A stretch of 38,156 nucleotides of DNA from assembly GCA_937921825.1 (NCBI GenBank), contig CAKZVK010000161.1:1-38156 (forward strand), written 5' to 3'. The DNA comes from an uncultured Saprospiraceae bacterium (GTDB lineage Bacteria; Bacteroidota; Bacteroidia; Chitinophagales; Saprospiraceae). Below the pieces are notes generated by a model. The model did not search any database, had not been told where the DNA came from, and was given only the letters and a program-made list of their open reading frames with translations. The stretch's first letter is position 1. Every line of letters starts with the position of its first letter. Shown here piece after piece: positions 15,747 through 23,902 of this stretch. Position numbers and translations under genes: made by a program.

Positions 15747-16169
15747 ATGGAAAAGAACCTAGCAAAAGAAGTTTACGATAAGATGATGTCTAAGGACTAT
15801 TGCAGTCAATGGATGGGTATAGAGCCTTTGATTGTGGAGGAGGGCCATTGTAGAATTCAGATGACAGTGAAGAAAGAAATGCTTAATGGTTTTGGAATTC
15901 TTCATGGCGGTATTGCCTTCGCCTTTGCTGATAGTGCCTTTGCTTTCGCAGCCAATTCCTATGGTAGAGTCGCCGTCTCTATTAATGGAATGATGACCTA
16001 TGCCAGACCATCCAAGGAGCATATGATACTCATCGCGGAGGCTAGAGCCCTCAATGTCACTCATAAGACAGCCGAATTTGAAGTACTCATCACAGAGGAT
16101 GAAAGTGACGAAGTTTGTTATAGATTCAGAGGGCAAGTCTACCGAAAGAGTACTGAGGTGCTGGGATAG
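15747..16169 (+). CDS. PaaI-like hotdog-fold acyl-CoA thioesterase
   Basis: 140 residues, the usual length for a single hotdog domain. The PaaI signature is complete: GFGILHGGIAFAFADSAFAF followed by AANS (about 48-71), with the catalytic aspartate in FAFADSA. PaaI enzymes hydrolyse (hydroxy)phenylacetyl-CoA and related thioesters, releasing trapped CoA. It is divergent from the E1 gene and followed after 50 bp by the Nramp-like transporter. No other phenylacetate (paa) genes are in the window, so the exact substrate is open. Confidence 0.9.
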   Translation: MEKNLAKEVYDKMMSKDYCSQWMGIEPLIVEEGHCRIQMTVKKEMLNGFGILHGGIAFAFADSAFAFAANSYGRVAVSINGMMTYARPSKEHMILIAEARALNVTHKTAEFEVLITEDESDEVCYRFRGQVYRKSTEVLG

Positions 16170-16219
16170 TAATCTGCTAGTTTCACATTTTTGCTACTTT
16201 AGGTCTACAATTTTAGTTC

Positions 16220-17482
16220 ATGAACTGGAGCAAAATTTTAGGACCCGGGATATTATTTGCAAGCACGTGCATAGGTGTCTCTCATCTTGTCCAGAGCACA
16301 AGAGCAGGGGCTAATTATGGCTTTGCTTTGTTCGGACTAGTCATAGCGGCCAATGTATTTAAGTTTCCTTTCTTCGAATATGCCTCTCGATATTCAAATG
16401 CCACGGGAGAAAGTGTCATAGATGGTTACAAAAGGATAGGAAAGGTACCGCTGTGGATATATTTCATAGTCACTATTTGTTCCATGTTTTTTGTGATGGC
16501 GGCTGTCGGTGTTGTGACTGTGGGCTTTTTAGATAACCTATTTGGCTTGTCCAGTTTGTGGCCCGCATTTAAGTTGTTTCCGACCTTGTTATTATTTGTT
16601 GTCTGTTGCAGCATCCTATTGATGGGTAAGTTTAGTGTCCTAGATAATCTCATTAAGTTGATCGGTGGTATACTGGTTCTCTCCACTCTGCTGGCCTTTG
16701 TATTGACGCTAGTACATGGTCCAGTAACTAAGGTGCTAGAATTTGTAGCACCAGATATCTTCGATGAAGCAGGTGTGCTTTTTATTATTGCGCTCATGGG
16801 CTGGATGCCTACCGCCTTGGATCTAAGTGCCTGGAATAGTTTATGGACTGTAGAAAAGATAAAAACCTCAGGTTATCATCCGACGCTGAAAGAGACACTG
16901 GTAGAATTTCATTTGGGGTATTGGATAGCGGCAGGCTTATCGCTCGTCTTTGTGACTATGGGGGCCTACCTTGTTTATGGTACAGGTGTTTCTATGCCTA
17001 CTGGTAGTGTGGCCTTTGCAAGTCAGATAGTAGATCTGTATACGACGACGATAGGGGATTGGAGTTATCTCATTATTTCGGCTTCTGCTTTTTCTATCAT
17101 GTTTGGGACGAGTATCGCCATCTTTGACGGTTATGCAAGATCTCTAGAACGAACCTCCGAACTGATTCTACTTTCTGACAGTCAAGCCGCAGAAGCATTA
17201 GATAGTTCTAAGTTCTACAATGTTTCTTTACTCGTTCTAGCTGTTGGCTCCTTTCTTCTGATTGCGCTCTTCCTTGAGCATTTTAAAATTTTAGTGGACC
17301 TCGCGACAACTATTTCTTTTCTGATTGCACCTTTAGTCGCATGGGCCAATATGACTTTGGTTACAGAAAAGTATATAGACAAAGCTGCTGTGCCACCGTT
17401 AGGGATGAAGGTGTTGAGCTATTTGGGTCTGGTTTTCCTGACAGGATTTGCTCTCTTTTTTGTGTACGTTAAACTTAGCTAG
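16220..17482 (+). CDS. Nramp-related (COG1914-type) membrane transporter with altered ligand motifs
   Basis: 420 residues with about eleven hydrophobic helices, an integral inner-membrane protein of the Nramp/SLC11 fold. Known Nramps bind divalent metal through a DPGN motif in helix 1 and M-P-H in helix 6. Here helix 1 reads LGPGILFASTCIGVSH (Gly8 and Ile11 in place of Asp and Asn), and helix 6 reads GWMPTALDLSAW (194-205; Met and Pro kept, His replaced by Thr). IGVSHLVQSTRAGANYG (18-34) is a conserved feature of a Bacteroidota subgroup as I remember it. Homology to Nramp is likely, but Mn/Fe transport should not be assumed. It is cotranscribable with the PaaI-like gene (50-bp gap). Confidence 0.82.
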   Translation: MNWSKILGPGILFASTCIGVSHLVQSTRAGANYGFALFGLVIAANVFKFPFFEYASRYSNATGESVIDGYKRIGKVPLWIYFIVTICSMFFVMAAVGVVTVGFLDNLFGLSSLWPAFKLFPTLLLFVVCCSILLMGKFSVLDNLIKLIGGILVLSTLLAFVLTLVHGPVTKVLEFVAPDIFDEAGVLFIIALMGWMPTALDLSAWNSLWTVEKIKTSGYHPTLKETLVEFHLGYWIAAGLSLVFVTMGAYLVYGTGVSMPTGSVAFASQIVDLYTTTIGDWSYLIISASAFSIMFGTSIAIFDGYARSLERTSELILLSDSQAAEALDSSKFYNVSLLVLAVGSFLLIALFLEHFKILVDLATTISFLIAPLVAWANMTLVTEKYIDKAAVPPLGMKVLSYLGLVFLTGFALFFVYVKLS

Positions 17483-17572
17483 ACTCGTTTTTCCACATAG
17501 CTGAGCCAGTTTTTCATTCATAAATTATCATTTTTACAAATGAATCCTTAGCTTAAGGTTTAAATTATAATC

Positions 17573-18562
17573 ATGATAGAAGAACAGCATCTAGATCATA
17601 ACGCTACTCCAGAACCTGTAAAGCCTCGTTACTCTAATTTATCTTTCCATGGACAAGGGTCGACCTACTTCGGCATAGTTGCCTTAAATGTAGTATTGAC
17701 CCTGGTGACAGTTGGTTTGTATTACCCCTGGGCGAAAGCAGCTTACAGAAAATATCTCTGGAATGAGACAGAGTTTAAAGACTCTAGGTTTGTCTTTAAT
17801 GGTACTGGAAAAGAAATGTTTAAGGGGTTTGTAATAGCCTATTTTATTTTTATTGGGTTCTATGCAAGTCTATCTCTGATGGCTTTGTGGACCTATGCTT
17901 GGATATTCATTATCTTATTCTATATACTATTGATAATTCTTATTCCTTTTGCCATTTATGGTACGTGGAGATATAGAATTACTAGGACCTCTTGGCGTGG
18001 GATCTTTTTCACTTTTGAAGGTAACTTCAAGGAGTTCCTTAAGATATTTGTACCTCAGCTGCTCTTGACTTTAATCACCTTTGGAATATATGCTTCTTGG
18101 ATGCGAGTAAAACTAATGAAGTATCTTTTTTCGCATACGAGAATAGGTAAGATTAGAATGGATTTTCATGGAGATGGTGCTTCCTTTTTCGGGATTAACT
18201 TCGTAGGGATACTACTCTCATACATTACTTTGTTCTTGTATTCTCCAGTATGGATTAAGGATAGGGTAAACTTTACGATTAATCATACCAGTCTCAATGA
18301 TGGAGAGCAACAGCGCTATTTGAGATCCTCCTTGAAAAGTGGGGAAGCTTGGAAGACACTGATGCTTAATTTTGTGATGCTAGTATTTACCTTGGGCTTG
18401 GCCTTTCCTTGGACACTAATGAGGACTTTCAGAATGTACTTCAGAAATACTTGGGTACCTGATGAGTTTGATTTTGATAATCTGGAGCAGTCAGAGGGAG
18501 ACTTCAGAGGCGCAACTGGAGACGAGATGGGGGATATTATAGATATTGATTTCGGATTCTAA
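17573..18562 (+). CDS. YjgN-like DUF898 inner-membrane protein
   Basis: 329 residues with roughly six to eight hydrophobic helices. It contains two copies of the DUF898 pattern: FHGQGSTYFGIVALNVVLTL with YYPWAKAAYRKYLW (about 24-65), then FHGDGASFFGINFVGILLSY (about 203-222). The signature is 'F-x-G-x-G-x-x-[YF]-F-G-I' followed by 'G-L-Y-x-P-W-x-x-x-x'. Function unknown. The next gene, a membrane-anchored M48 peptidase, starts 9 bp downstream, a pairing I recall from other bacteria, so the two probably act together at the membrane. Confidence 0.88.
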   Translation: MIEEQHLDHNATPEPVKPRYSNLSFHGQGSTYFGIVALNVVLTLVTVGLYYPWAKAAYRKYLWNETEFKDSRFVFNGTGKEMFKGFVIAYFIFIGFYASLSLMALWTYAWIFIILFYILLIILIPFAIYGTWRYRITRTSWRGIFFTFEGNFKEFLKIFVPQLLLTLITFGIYASWMRVKLMKYLFSHTRIGKIRMDFHGDGASFFGINFVGILLSYITLFLYSPVWIKDRVNFTINHTSLNDGEQQRYLRSSLKSGEAWKTLMLNFVMLVFTLGLAFPWTLMRTFRMYFRNTWVPDEFDFDNLEQSEGDFRGATGDEMGDIIDIDFGF

Positions 18563-18571
18563 GACCTAAGA

Positions 18572-19768
18572 ATGAAGGCTGTATATTTTGATGGTAAAAG
18601 TTCTAAACCTTACCTAGTCACCGTCGTGCGATCAGGAGGGGGCTTAGTTATTAGTACACCAGAGTCTACTGAGATTAATGCCTTCTGGAATAGTGAAGAA
18701 ATACGAACAGAGAGTTTTGCTACGGGTAAGAAGGTGCTTTTGAGCTATGGCGAATTCCCTTTTCAGAGATTAGAGTTGACCGGTGAGGGAGTAGATGTTT
18801 TTATGAAAGAAGTTCTTCAAAATGAGTCCTTCGTCAAAAAATACCAGCATACCATTACTAGGACCTCTCCTCTTAAGCTGGTCTTTGGAAGTATTGCTGT
18901 ACTGGGATTGGTTATTTACTCTTACATTTTTCACATCTCTCCGTATATAGGTGAGCAAGCTGTCAAGTTGGTTCCTCTGTCTGTGGAAACCAAAGTGGGT
19001 GAGGTGATGTACAATAACATGTCTTATATCATAGATAAGGATGATGCTAAATCAGATTTGCTTTTAGAGTTTTTTGATGCCTGTGGTTTTCAGTCTGATT
19101 ATAATATCCGCATTGATTATTCTAAAAACAATATGGTTAATGCTTTTGCGGTACCTGGAGGTCAAATCGTAGTATTTGAGGGCTTGATCCGGCAGACAGA
19201 ATGCTGGGATGAACTGGCGGCACTGATGGGTCATGAATTAGCACATGTCAATGAACGTCATTCTTTTAAGCAATTAGCACGAAGTATTACAGGGTATTTA
19301 TTGCTTTCAGTCCTTACGGGAGATGTGGCAGGGGTTTCCTCTGTGATCTTAGAAAATGCAAGTGCCATAAATGATATGGCTAATTCGCGTAAGCATGAAA
19401 AGGAGGCAGACATGGTAGGCTTAGAATATCTAAAGCAAAGTAAAATCAGACCCCAAGCTATGATAGATTTATTCAAAAGATTGATGGAGGAATCTGGAGA
19501 AGAAGAAATAACCGAAGAAATAGGGAGCAGCCTTGAGTACCTCAGTACACATCCTTTGACCACAAACAGGATGGACTATATAAGAGATTGGATAGATGGT
19601 GATCCTGCTTTTAATTATGCCCATACAGACATTATAAGAGCACAGGAGATATGGCTCCAACTCAAGGATCAAGCCGCAGATCCGCTAGAACTTAAAGTCA
19701 TTAAAAAGATAAAGGAGAAGATCAAAGAGAAGCTTGATGAAGAAGAGGAGGAAACTATAGAGCAGTAA
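18572..19768 (+). CDS. M48-family membrane-anchored metallopeptidase
   Basis: 398 residues. An N-terminal domain of about 95 residues of unknown fold is followed by one transmembrane helix (about 101-120, LKLVFGSIAVLGLVIYSYIF). The M48 catalytic domain follows: the zinc motif HELAH at 221-225 with glutamate 222 as base, and HEKEADMVGLEYL (275-287) supplying the third ligand, so the site looks complete. The C-terminus is a highly charged Lys/Glu tail (about 368-398), probably helical. The gene lies 9 bp behind the YjgN-like gene. It resembles Oma1/BepA-type M48 proteases in the core, with a different N-terminal domain; a role in membrane-protein quality control is inference. Confidence 0.88.
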   Translation: MKAVYFDGKSSKPYLVTVVRSGGGLVISTPESTEINAFWNSEEIRTESFATGKKVLLSYGEFPFQRLELTGEGVDVFMKEVLQNESFVKKYQHTITRTSPLKLVFGSIAVLGLVIYSYIFHISPYIGEQAVKLVPLSVETKVGEVMYNNMSYIIDKDDAKSDLLLEFFDACGFQSDYNIRIDYSKNNMVNAFAVPGGQIVVFEGLIRQTECWDELAALMGHELAHVNERHSFKQLARSITGYLLLSVLTGDVAGVSSVILENASAINDMANSRKHEKEADMVGLEYLKQSKIRPQAMIDLFKRLMEESGEEEITEEIGSSLEYLSTHPLTTNRMDYIRDWIDGDPAFNYAHTDIIRAQEIWLQLKDQAADPLELKVIKKIKEKIKEKLDEEEEETIEQ

Positions 19769-19790
19769 GTACCTATAGAATTCTTACAAT

Positions 19791-20534
19791 CTACTCCACT
19801 GTTACCGCCTGACCAATACCTGTCGCTAAGAAATCCATCGCCGCAAGCACCTCTGGTGTCAGTGAATGCAGTCTTGAGTTAGCGTCTAGATCATAGGTCT
19901 CGCCATTGTTTACGAATATATTGTTGAGATCGATGGTGATGTCAGTTTCTGTATCACTTGTAGAAGCGGAAAATGATCTCCTAGATTCGTCGGTCCCTAT
20001 ATGAAGTGCAAAGGCCTCTCCAGCACCGAAGGCCCCATCGCCATCAAAATCGTACTTGCCTTCTATTTTGAAAAAAACATAACTATTCCAGTTTCTCCAA
20101 TATTCTTCTGATATGGATAAAGGACTGCTAGAAGTAAAGTCTTCAGGGGCCATGCTATTTTGCTCCTCTGTCAGGCCTATATTGAAAGAAATCGAAGAAT
20201 ATTCCTCTGCACTGATATTTTCCTTTTTGTAATTAAAACCATCTGCAGCAGAGGCCTCAGTAAGATGAGAATCGGTGAGATCTATGTATTCTGCCTCAGA
20301 TATGAGGACGTCCATGCCTTCACTGTTTTGGACAGCGATATCAGATAAGTAGAAGCTTACGCGTTGGAGTTGGATCAGCTTACCATTAGGATACATGAAG
20401 TCTTGAAACATCACTACTGGACTGTCATCGTACTCTAGCTTAAAGTTTAAGTCTAGTACATCTTCTGGCTCTCCACATGAATGAAGAAAGAAAACTGAGA
20501 TCAATAGAGTAGAGTAGGCTAGGACTTTTTTCAT
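19791..20534 (-). CDS. MbnP-like lipoprotein
   Basis: 247 residues. The signal peptide ends in a lipobox, FFLHSCGEP, with Cys20 lipidated, so the protein is membrane-anchored outside the cytoplasm. The pattern LQRVSFYLSDIAVQNSEG, a Y-I-D-L stretch, ISFNIGLTEEQNSM and FFKIEGKYDFDGDGAFG ... FALHIG matches what I know of MbnP-family proteins, which were named from methanobactin/copper contexts and are common in Bacteroidota. No MbnH-type dihaem peroxidase lies next to it. It converges on the M48 gene with a 22-bp gap. Metal binding is not evident from sequence. Confidence 0.72.
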   Translation of the reverse strand: MKKVLAYSTLLISVFFLHSCGEPEDVLDLNFKLEYDDSPVVMFQDFMYPNGKLIQLQRVSFYLSDIAVQNSEGMDVLISEAEYIDLTDSHLTEASAADGFNYKKENISAEEYSSISFNIGLTEEQNSMAPEDFTSSSPLSISEEYWRNWNSYVFFKIEGKYDFDGDGAFGAGEAFALHIGTDESRRSFSASTSDTETDITIDLNNIFVNNGETYDLDANSRLHSLTPEVLAAMDFLATGIGQAVTVE

Positions 20535-20634
20535 GAATTTTATTCTTTTGGGTTTGTAGACATAAACCTAACGCAAGACCTCTCATTTTGATTTGGCGAG
20601 ACCCAAGTTTCTTTCAGAAATGTCTTCTTGGTAC

Positions 20635-21099
20635 TTAAAGTATTTGAATTGCAGTGGTAGATTTTCTTTCTGATAAAGAGAAGCGCGATTCTACTTTCCC
20701 AATATTCGGAATAACAGAGAGCTTATCCAGAATGAATTGATTGTAGGCTTCTATGTCCTTCAGCAGAATCTTCAGTAGGAAATCAGCATCTCCACTTACA
20801 TGATGACATTCTAGCACTTCAGGGTACTTAGTCACTGCCGCTACAAAGCCATTCAGGGCATCTTTGCCATGCTTGCTTATGGAGATCAGAACAAAAACAG
20901 TCAGATTGCTGCCTATCTTCTTGGCATCTAACAGAGAGACGTGTTTTTTGATGACGCCATTTTTCTCAAGCTTTTTCATTCTGTCAAAAATTGGTGTCGT
21001 TGAAAGATGGAGCTGATCCGCCATTTCTTTTATAGTCAGCTTTGCATTCTCTTGCAGGAGTCTAAGGATGGCTTTGTCTGTTTTGTCTAGTGAGACCAT
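20635..21099 (-). CDS. Lrp/AsnC-family transcriptional regulator
   Basis: 154 residues, the standard length. An N-terminal helix-turn-helix covers about 4-60 (LDKTDKAILRLLQENAKLTI, then HLSTTPIFDRMKKLEKNGVI). The C-terminal RAM/AsnC ligand domain includes YPEVLECHHVSGDADFLLKI. It is divergent from phenylalanine hydroxylase across 163 bp, so it probably controls the phhA run in response to an amino acid, likely an aromatic one; this is inferred from position. A TTGTACAA palindrome (21118-21125) lies just ahead of its start. Confidence 0.9.
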   Translation of the reverse strand: MVSLDKTDKAILRLLQENAKLTIKEMADQLHLSTTPIFDRMKKLEKNGVIKKHVSLLDAKKIGSNLTVFVLISISKHGKDALNGFVAAVTKYPEVLECHHVSGDADFLLKILLKDIEAYNQFILDKLSVIPNIGKVESRFSLSERKSTTAIQIL

Positions 21100-21262
21100 A
21101 GATAATATTATTACTCTTTGTACAACAAATCATGCCGCATGAAGGAATATATTTCCTAAAAATCAATATAAGGTAATATTATTCTTTAATCAATAGAATG
21201 TTAATAAATCGATTATCCCAATGCTTTGTTTTGGATAATTTTAGACTAAAAATCATGCTATT
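21100..21262. promoter_or_regulatory. Divergent Lrp/AsnC-phhA control region
   Basis: AT-rich 163-bp region. Visible elements: TAATATTATT repeated in direct orientation at 21103-21112 and 21174-21183; ATAATATTAT (21102-21111), a palindrome; TTGTACAA (21118-21125), a palindrome; AGGAA/TTCCT arms at 21143-21157. TAATTTTA (21236-21243) is a one-mismatch -7 candidate for phhA. Lrp-family proteins bind several spaced AT-rich sites, which fits, but no single site is proven. Confidence 0.45.
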
Positions 21263-22054
21263 ATGAGCAGAATAACAGAACTAAACATAGATGAAATCAA
21301 GGATAGCGAATTACTAAAAGGCTTTGATTTTGACAAATACGACGATGGAGATAGAGAAAGATGGAAGGCCCTCCTTGATGGTGTATTAGAAGCTCAGGAA
21401 GGTATTTCTTGTGATTCTTATACAAGAGGTATGGCTGCTTTAGGAGAGAACTTTGCAGAGCTGCCCAATCTAGAAGAGCTCAATTATAAATTGGAGCAAC
21501 AGACAGGATGGAGGGTAATGGCCGTCAATGGACTACTGCCTTGTGAAGACTTCTATAAGTTGCTTTCTAAAAAGATATTCCCTTCTGCCACCTTTGTGAG
21601 GGATTGGCATTCAACAGCCTTTACTGGCTATCCAGATATCTTTCATGACGTAGTCGGTCATCTCCCGTTGTTTTTCGATAAGAAATTCTCTGATTTTGTG
21701 TCCAAGTCATCAGCAATCATCTATGCCGTTCTTAGAAAAACACCTGATGGTGCAGAAAAGGAAAAGATGATCCAAAACTTTAGCCGATATGGATGGTTTA
21801 CTTGGGAGGCGGGATTAATTTTAGAGCAGGGGACAGCCAAGGCTTACGGAGGTGCGATACTCTCTTCCTCTGGCGAAACTCAAAATCTAAAGGAAAGAGG
21901 CTATGACAAATTCGACCTTCTAGAGGTCTTTAATCAAGAGTACACAGATAAAGAGTTTAGTTGTAGGTACTTTATGATAGATTCCTATGATGATCTTTTT
22001 GCTAGCTTAGAGCAGATAAAAAACCAATACGGTATAGAAGGAATAATTAACTAA
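21263..22054 (+). CDS. phhA: Phenylalanine 4-monooxygenase
   Basis: Iron- and tetrahydropterin-dependent hydroxylation of L-phenylalanine to L-tyrosine. 263 residues, the usual bacterial single-domain length. The 2-His-1-Glu iron site is intact: PDIFHDVVGHLPLFF gives His128 and His133, and WFTWEAGLI gives Glu182. The pterin carbinolamine dehydratase gene begins 2 bp downstream, a classic phhA-phhB pairing, and an Lrp/AsnC regulator is divergent upstream. No 4-hydroxyphenylpyruvate or homogentisate dioxygenase is in the window, so the route beyond tyrosine is not the textbook cluster here. Confidence 0.95.
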   Translation: MSRITELNIDEIKDSELLKGFDFDKYDDGDRERWKALLDGVLEAQEGISCDSYTRGMAALGENFAELPNLEELNYKLEQQTGWRVMAVNGLLPCEDFYKLLSKKIFPSATFVRDWHSTAFTGYPDIFHDVVGHLPLFFDKKFSDFVSKSSAIIYAVLRKTPDGAEKEKMIQNFSRYGWFTWEAGLILEQGTAKAYGGAILSSSGETQNLKERGYDKFDLLEVFNQEYTDKEFSCRYFMIDSYDDLFASLEQIKNQYGIEGIIN

Positions 22055-22056
22055 TT

Positions 22057-22293
22057 ATGTGGGAAGAAAGAGATAATGCTTTACATGCTACTTTTGAGTT
22101 TAAGGACTTTATAGAAGCTTTTGGATTTATGACAGCGGTAGCCATGCTCGCAGAGAAGCAAAATCATCATCCCGAATGGTCCAATGTCTGGAATAAAGTG
22201 TCTATCAAGTTGACGACTCATGACGCTGGTAATACAGTAACTGAGAAGGATAGAAAACTAGCTGATGCTATTACTGAATTAATCTCAAGTTAG
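22057..22293 (+). CDS. phhB: Pterin-4a-carbinolamine dehydratase
   Basis: Recycles the 4a-hydroxytetrahydropterin made by PhhA to quinonoid dihydropterin. The active-site block EKQNHHPEWSNVWNKVSIKL followed by TTHDAG (His37, His38, Trp41, His55-Asp56) is complete. The 78 residues make it shorter than most homologues (about 95-115): the usual N-terminal extension is missing, but the conserved alpha/beta core is present. It lies 2 bp behind phhA and 8 bp ahead of the DoxX-like gene, so cotranscription is near certain. Confidence 0.94.
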   Translation: MWEERDNALHATFEFKDFIEAFGFMTAVAMLAEKQNHHPEWSNVWNKVSIKLTTHDAGNTVTEKDRKLADAITELISS

Positions 22294-22301
22294 ATATAGG
22301 A

Positions 22302-22703
22302 ATGATAGAAAACTACAACGCATTTATTTTCATAGCTATAGGTGTCTTTTGGACCTTGCTTTTTCTTCAGTCTGGCTTGGACAAAGTTTTTGATTGGAAC
22401 GGCAATGTATCATGGCTCAAAGGACACTTTGAAAAATCTATCCTTGGCGGCTTTGTGACACCTATGGTAGGCACACTGGCTTTAGTAGAAATTGTAGCAG
22501 GTCTTGTATGTGCCGCGGGAACCATTCAGGTGTTTCTGTCTGGAAATACTTATTGGTTACTCCAAGGTGTATTCTTATCGATAGTATCTTTATTGATGTT
22601 GTTTTTTGGGCAGCGTCTGGCTAAGGATTATGAAGGGGCAAAGACGATAGCCATCTACTTCGGAGTCGCATTAGTAAGTTGTGGGCTATTGCTACAAGCT
22701 TAG
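22302..22703 (+). CDS. DoxX-like four-helix membrane protein
   Basis: 133 residues with four hydrophobic helices (about 8-26, 50-72, 83-104 and 113-131). The first-loop text LLFLQSGLDKVFDWNGNVSW follows the DoxX/DoxD pattern (helix 1 ending in a G-x-D-K type motif). DoxX proteins are membrane partners of various oxidoreductases with no single known reaction. The gene sits 8 bp behind phhB, so it may support the pterin or hydroxylase redox cycle, or simply be co-expressed; nothing in the sequence decides this. Confidence 0.7.
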   Translation: MIENYNAFIFIAIGVFWTLLFLQSGLDKVFDWNGNVSWLKGHFEKSILGGFVTPMVGTLALVEIVAGLVCAAGTIQVFLSGNTYWLLQGVFLSIVSLLMLFFGQRLAKDYEGAKTIAIYFGVALVSCGLLLQA

Positions 22704-22755
22704 CATACTTAAGGCCAAGTCTGCTTTTATTTTAATTAATCAACCAAATTTTTAA

Positions 22756-23868
22756 ATGGGTAAATCTCAGATCAATATATTCAAAGAATCATTATTACCG
22801 AAAGGAGGCTATAAAGGTGGCAAGAGCAAAGCGGAAGTGGCGGCTCTAGTAGGCAAGAAAAAAGTCTACAAGCTATCTTCTAATGAGAACTATCTAGGGG
22901 CTTCCCCAAAGGCCAAGAAAGCGATTAAGTCCGCAGTCAATGATCTAAACATATACCCAGAGCGCACAGCAGTCAGGCTGCGTCATGCTTTATCTAAATT
23001 TTACGGCGGCATACTAAAGCCCGATCAGTTTGTAACGGATAATAGTGGGGTGGCTTTACTAGAAATGATAGAAAGAGCCTTCCTAAGCCCTGGAAATGAG
23101 ATCATCGTTTGTAATCCAGCTTTCAAGCCCTACCATATGTTCGCCAAGAAACTAGGCGCCAGTGTGGTAGATGTACCACTGAAAGGGAAGTACTACAAAC
23201 TAGATATTCCCAATATCCTAAAGGCCGTAAACAAGAAAACCAGACTCCTCTTTCTATGTAGTCCCAACAATCCTACTGGCACACATATATCTATGGAACA
23301 GTTAGATGAGTTGTTGCCTCAGTTGCCCGCTCATGTAGTCACTGTTTTTGATGAAGTGTATTATCAGTATGCAGATGCTGAAGACTTTACTACGGCGTTA
23401 CCCTATGTAGATGCAGGTATGAATGTGATTGCGGTCAATAGTTTTTCTAAAGCCTATGGTCTGGCAGGTATGAGAGTAGGTTATGGCTATACTACAGAGA
23501 AGCTCGCTAAATACATTTCGCAATTGATCAGACCATTTCATCTCAATACTTTGGCAATGGATTCTGCGATAGCAGCATTACAAGACAAAGCCTATATCAA
23601 AAAGACTGTAGATCTCGTACTGACAGAAAAAGAATATATCTATAAAGCGCTAGATAAGCTAGGAGTAAAGTATTGGAAAACCCAAGCCAACTTCATTACG
23701 ATCAAGCCCAAGATGAAAGACAAGCTCTTCGAAGAAGCAATGCTAAAAAGTGGTGTCATGGTCAGACCTGTAGTAAACTTCGGCGCACCGGGTTGTATTA
23801 GAGTGACTATCGGAGATAGAGAAGCGAATCAAGCTTATCTTAGAGCATTGAAAAAAGTCTTGAAATAG
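22756..23868 (+). CDS. HisC-type (class I/II) PLP aminotransferase, probably aromatic
   Basis: 370 residues, fold type I PLP aminotransferase of the histidinol-phosphate/aromatic group. Seen: SSNENYLGASPKAKKAI (41-57), SPNNPTGTH (169-177), the PLP-pairing DEVYYQY (199-205) and the Schiff-base lysine in NSFSKAYGLAGMRVGYGY (Lys232). No other histidine-biosynthesis gene is near and phhA is just upstream, so transamination of tyrosine/phenylalanine is more likely than histidinol-phosphate; this is inference. The N-terminus (MGKSQINIFKESLLPKGGYK) is extended relative to E. coli HisC. It starts 52 bp after the DoxX-like gene without a visible terminator in between. Confidence 0.85.
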   Translation: MGKSQINIFKESLLPKGGYKGGKSKAEVAALVGKKKVYKLSSNENYLGASPKAKKAIKSAVNDLNIYPERTAVRLRHALSKFYGGILKPDQFVTDNSGVALLEMIERAFLSPGNEIIVCNPAFKPYHMFAKKLGASVVDVPLKGKYYKLDIPNILKAVNKKTRLLFLCSPNNPTGTHISMEQLDELLPQLPAHVVTVFDEVYYQYADAEDFTTALPYVDAGMNVIAVNSFSKAYGLAGMRVGYGYTTEKLAKYISQLIRPFHLNTLAMDSAIAALQDKAYIKKTVDLVLTEKEYIYKALDKLGVKYWKTQANFITIKPKMKDKLFEEAMLKSGVMVRPVVNFGAPGCIRVTIGDREANQAYLRALKKVLK

Positions 23869-23902
23869 GCATACCTATTTAATATAAACTAAGCAGAAGA
23901 TA

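Noticed and set aside
22704-22755. Terminator separating phhA-phhB-DoxX from the aminotransferase
   Set aside because: No hairpin with T-run is visible; the gap is only AT-rich.
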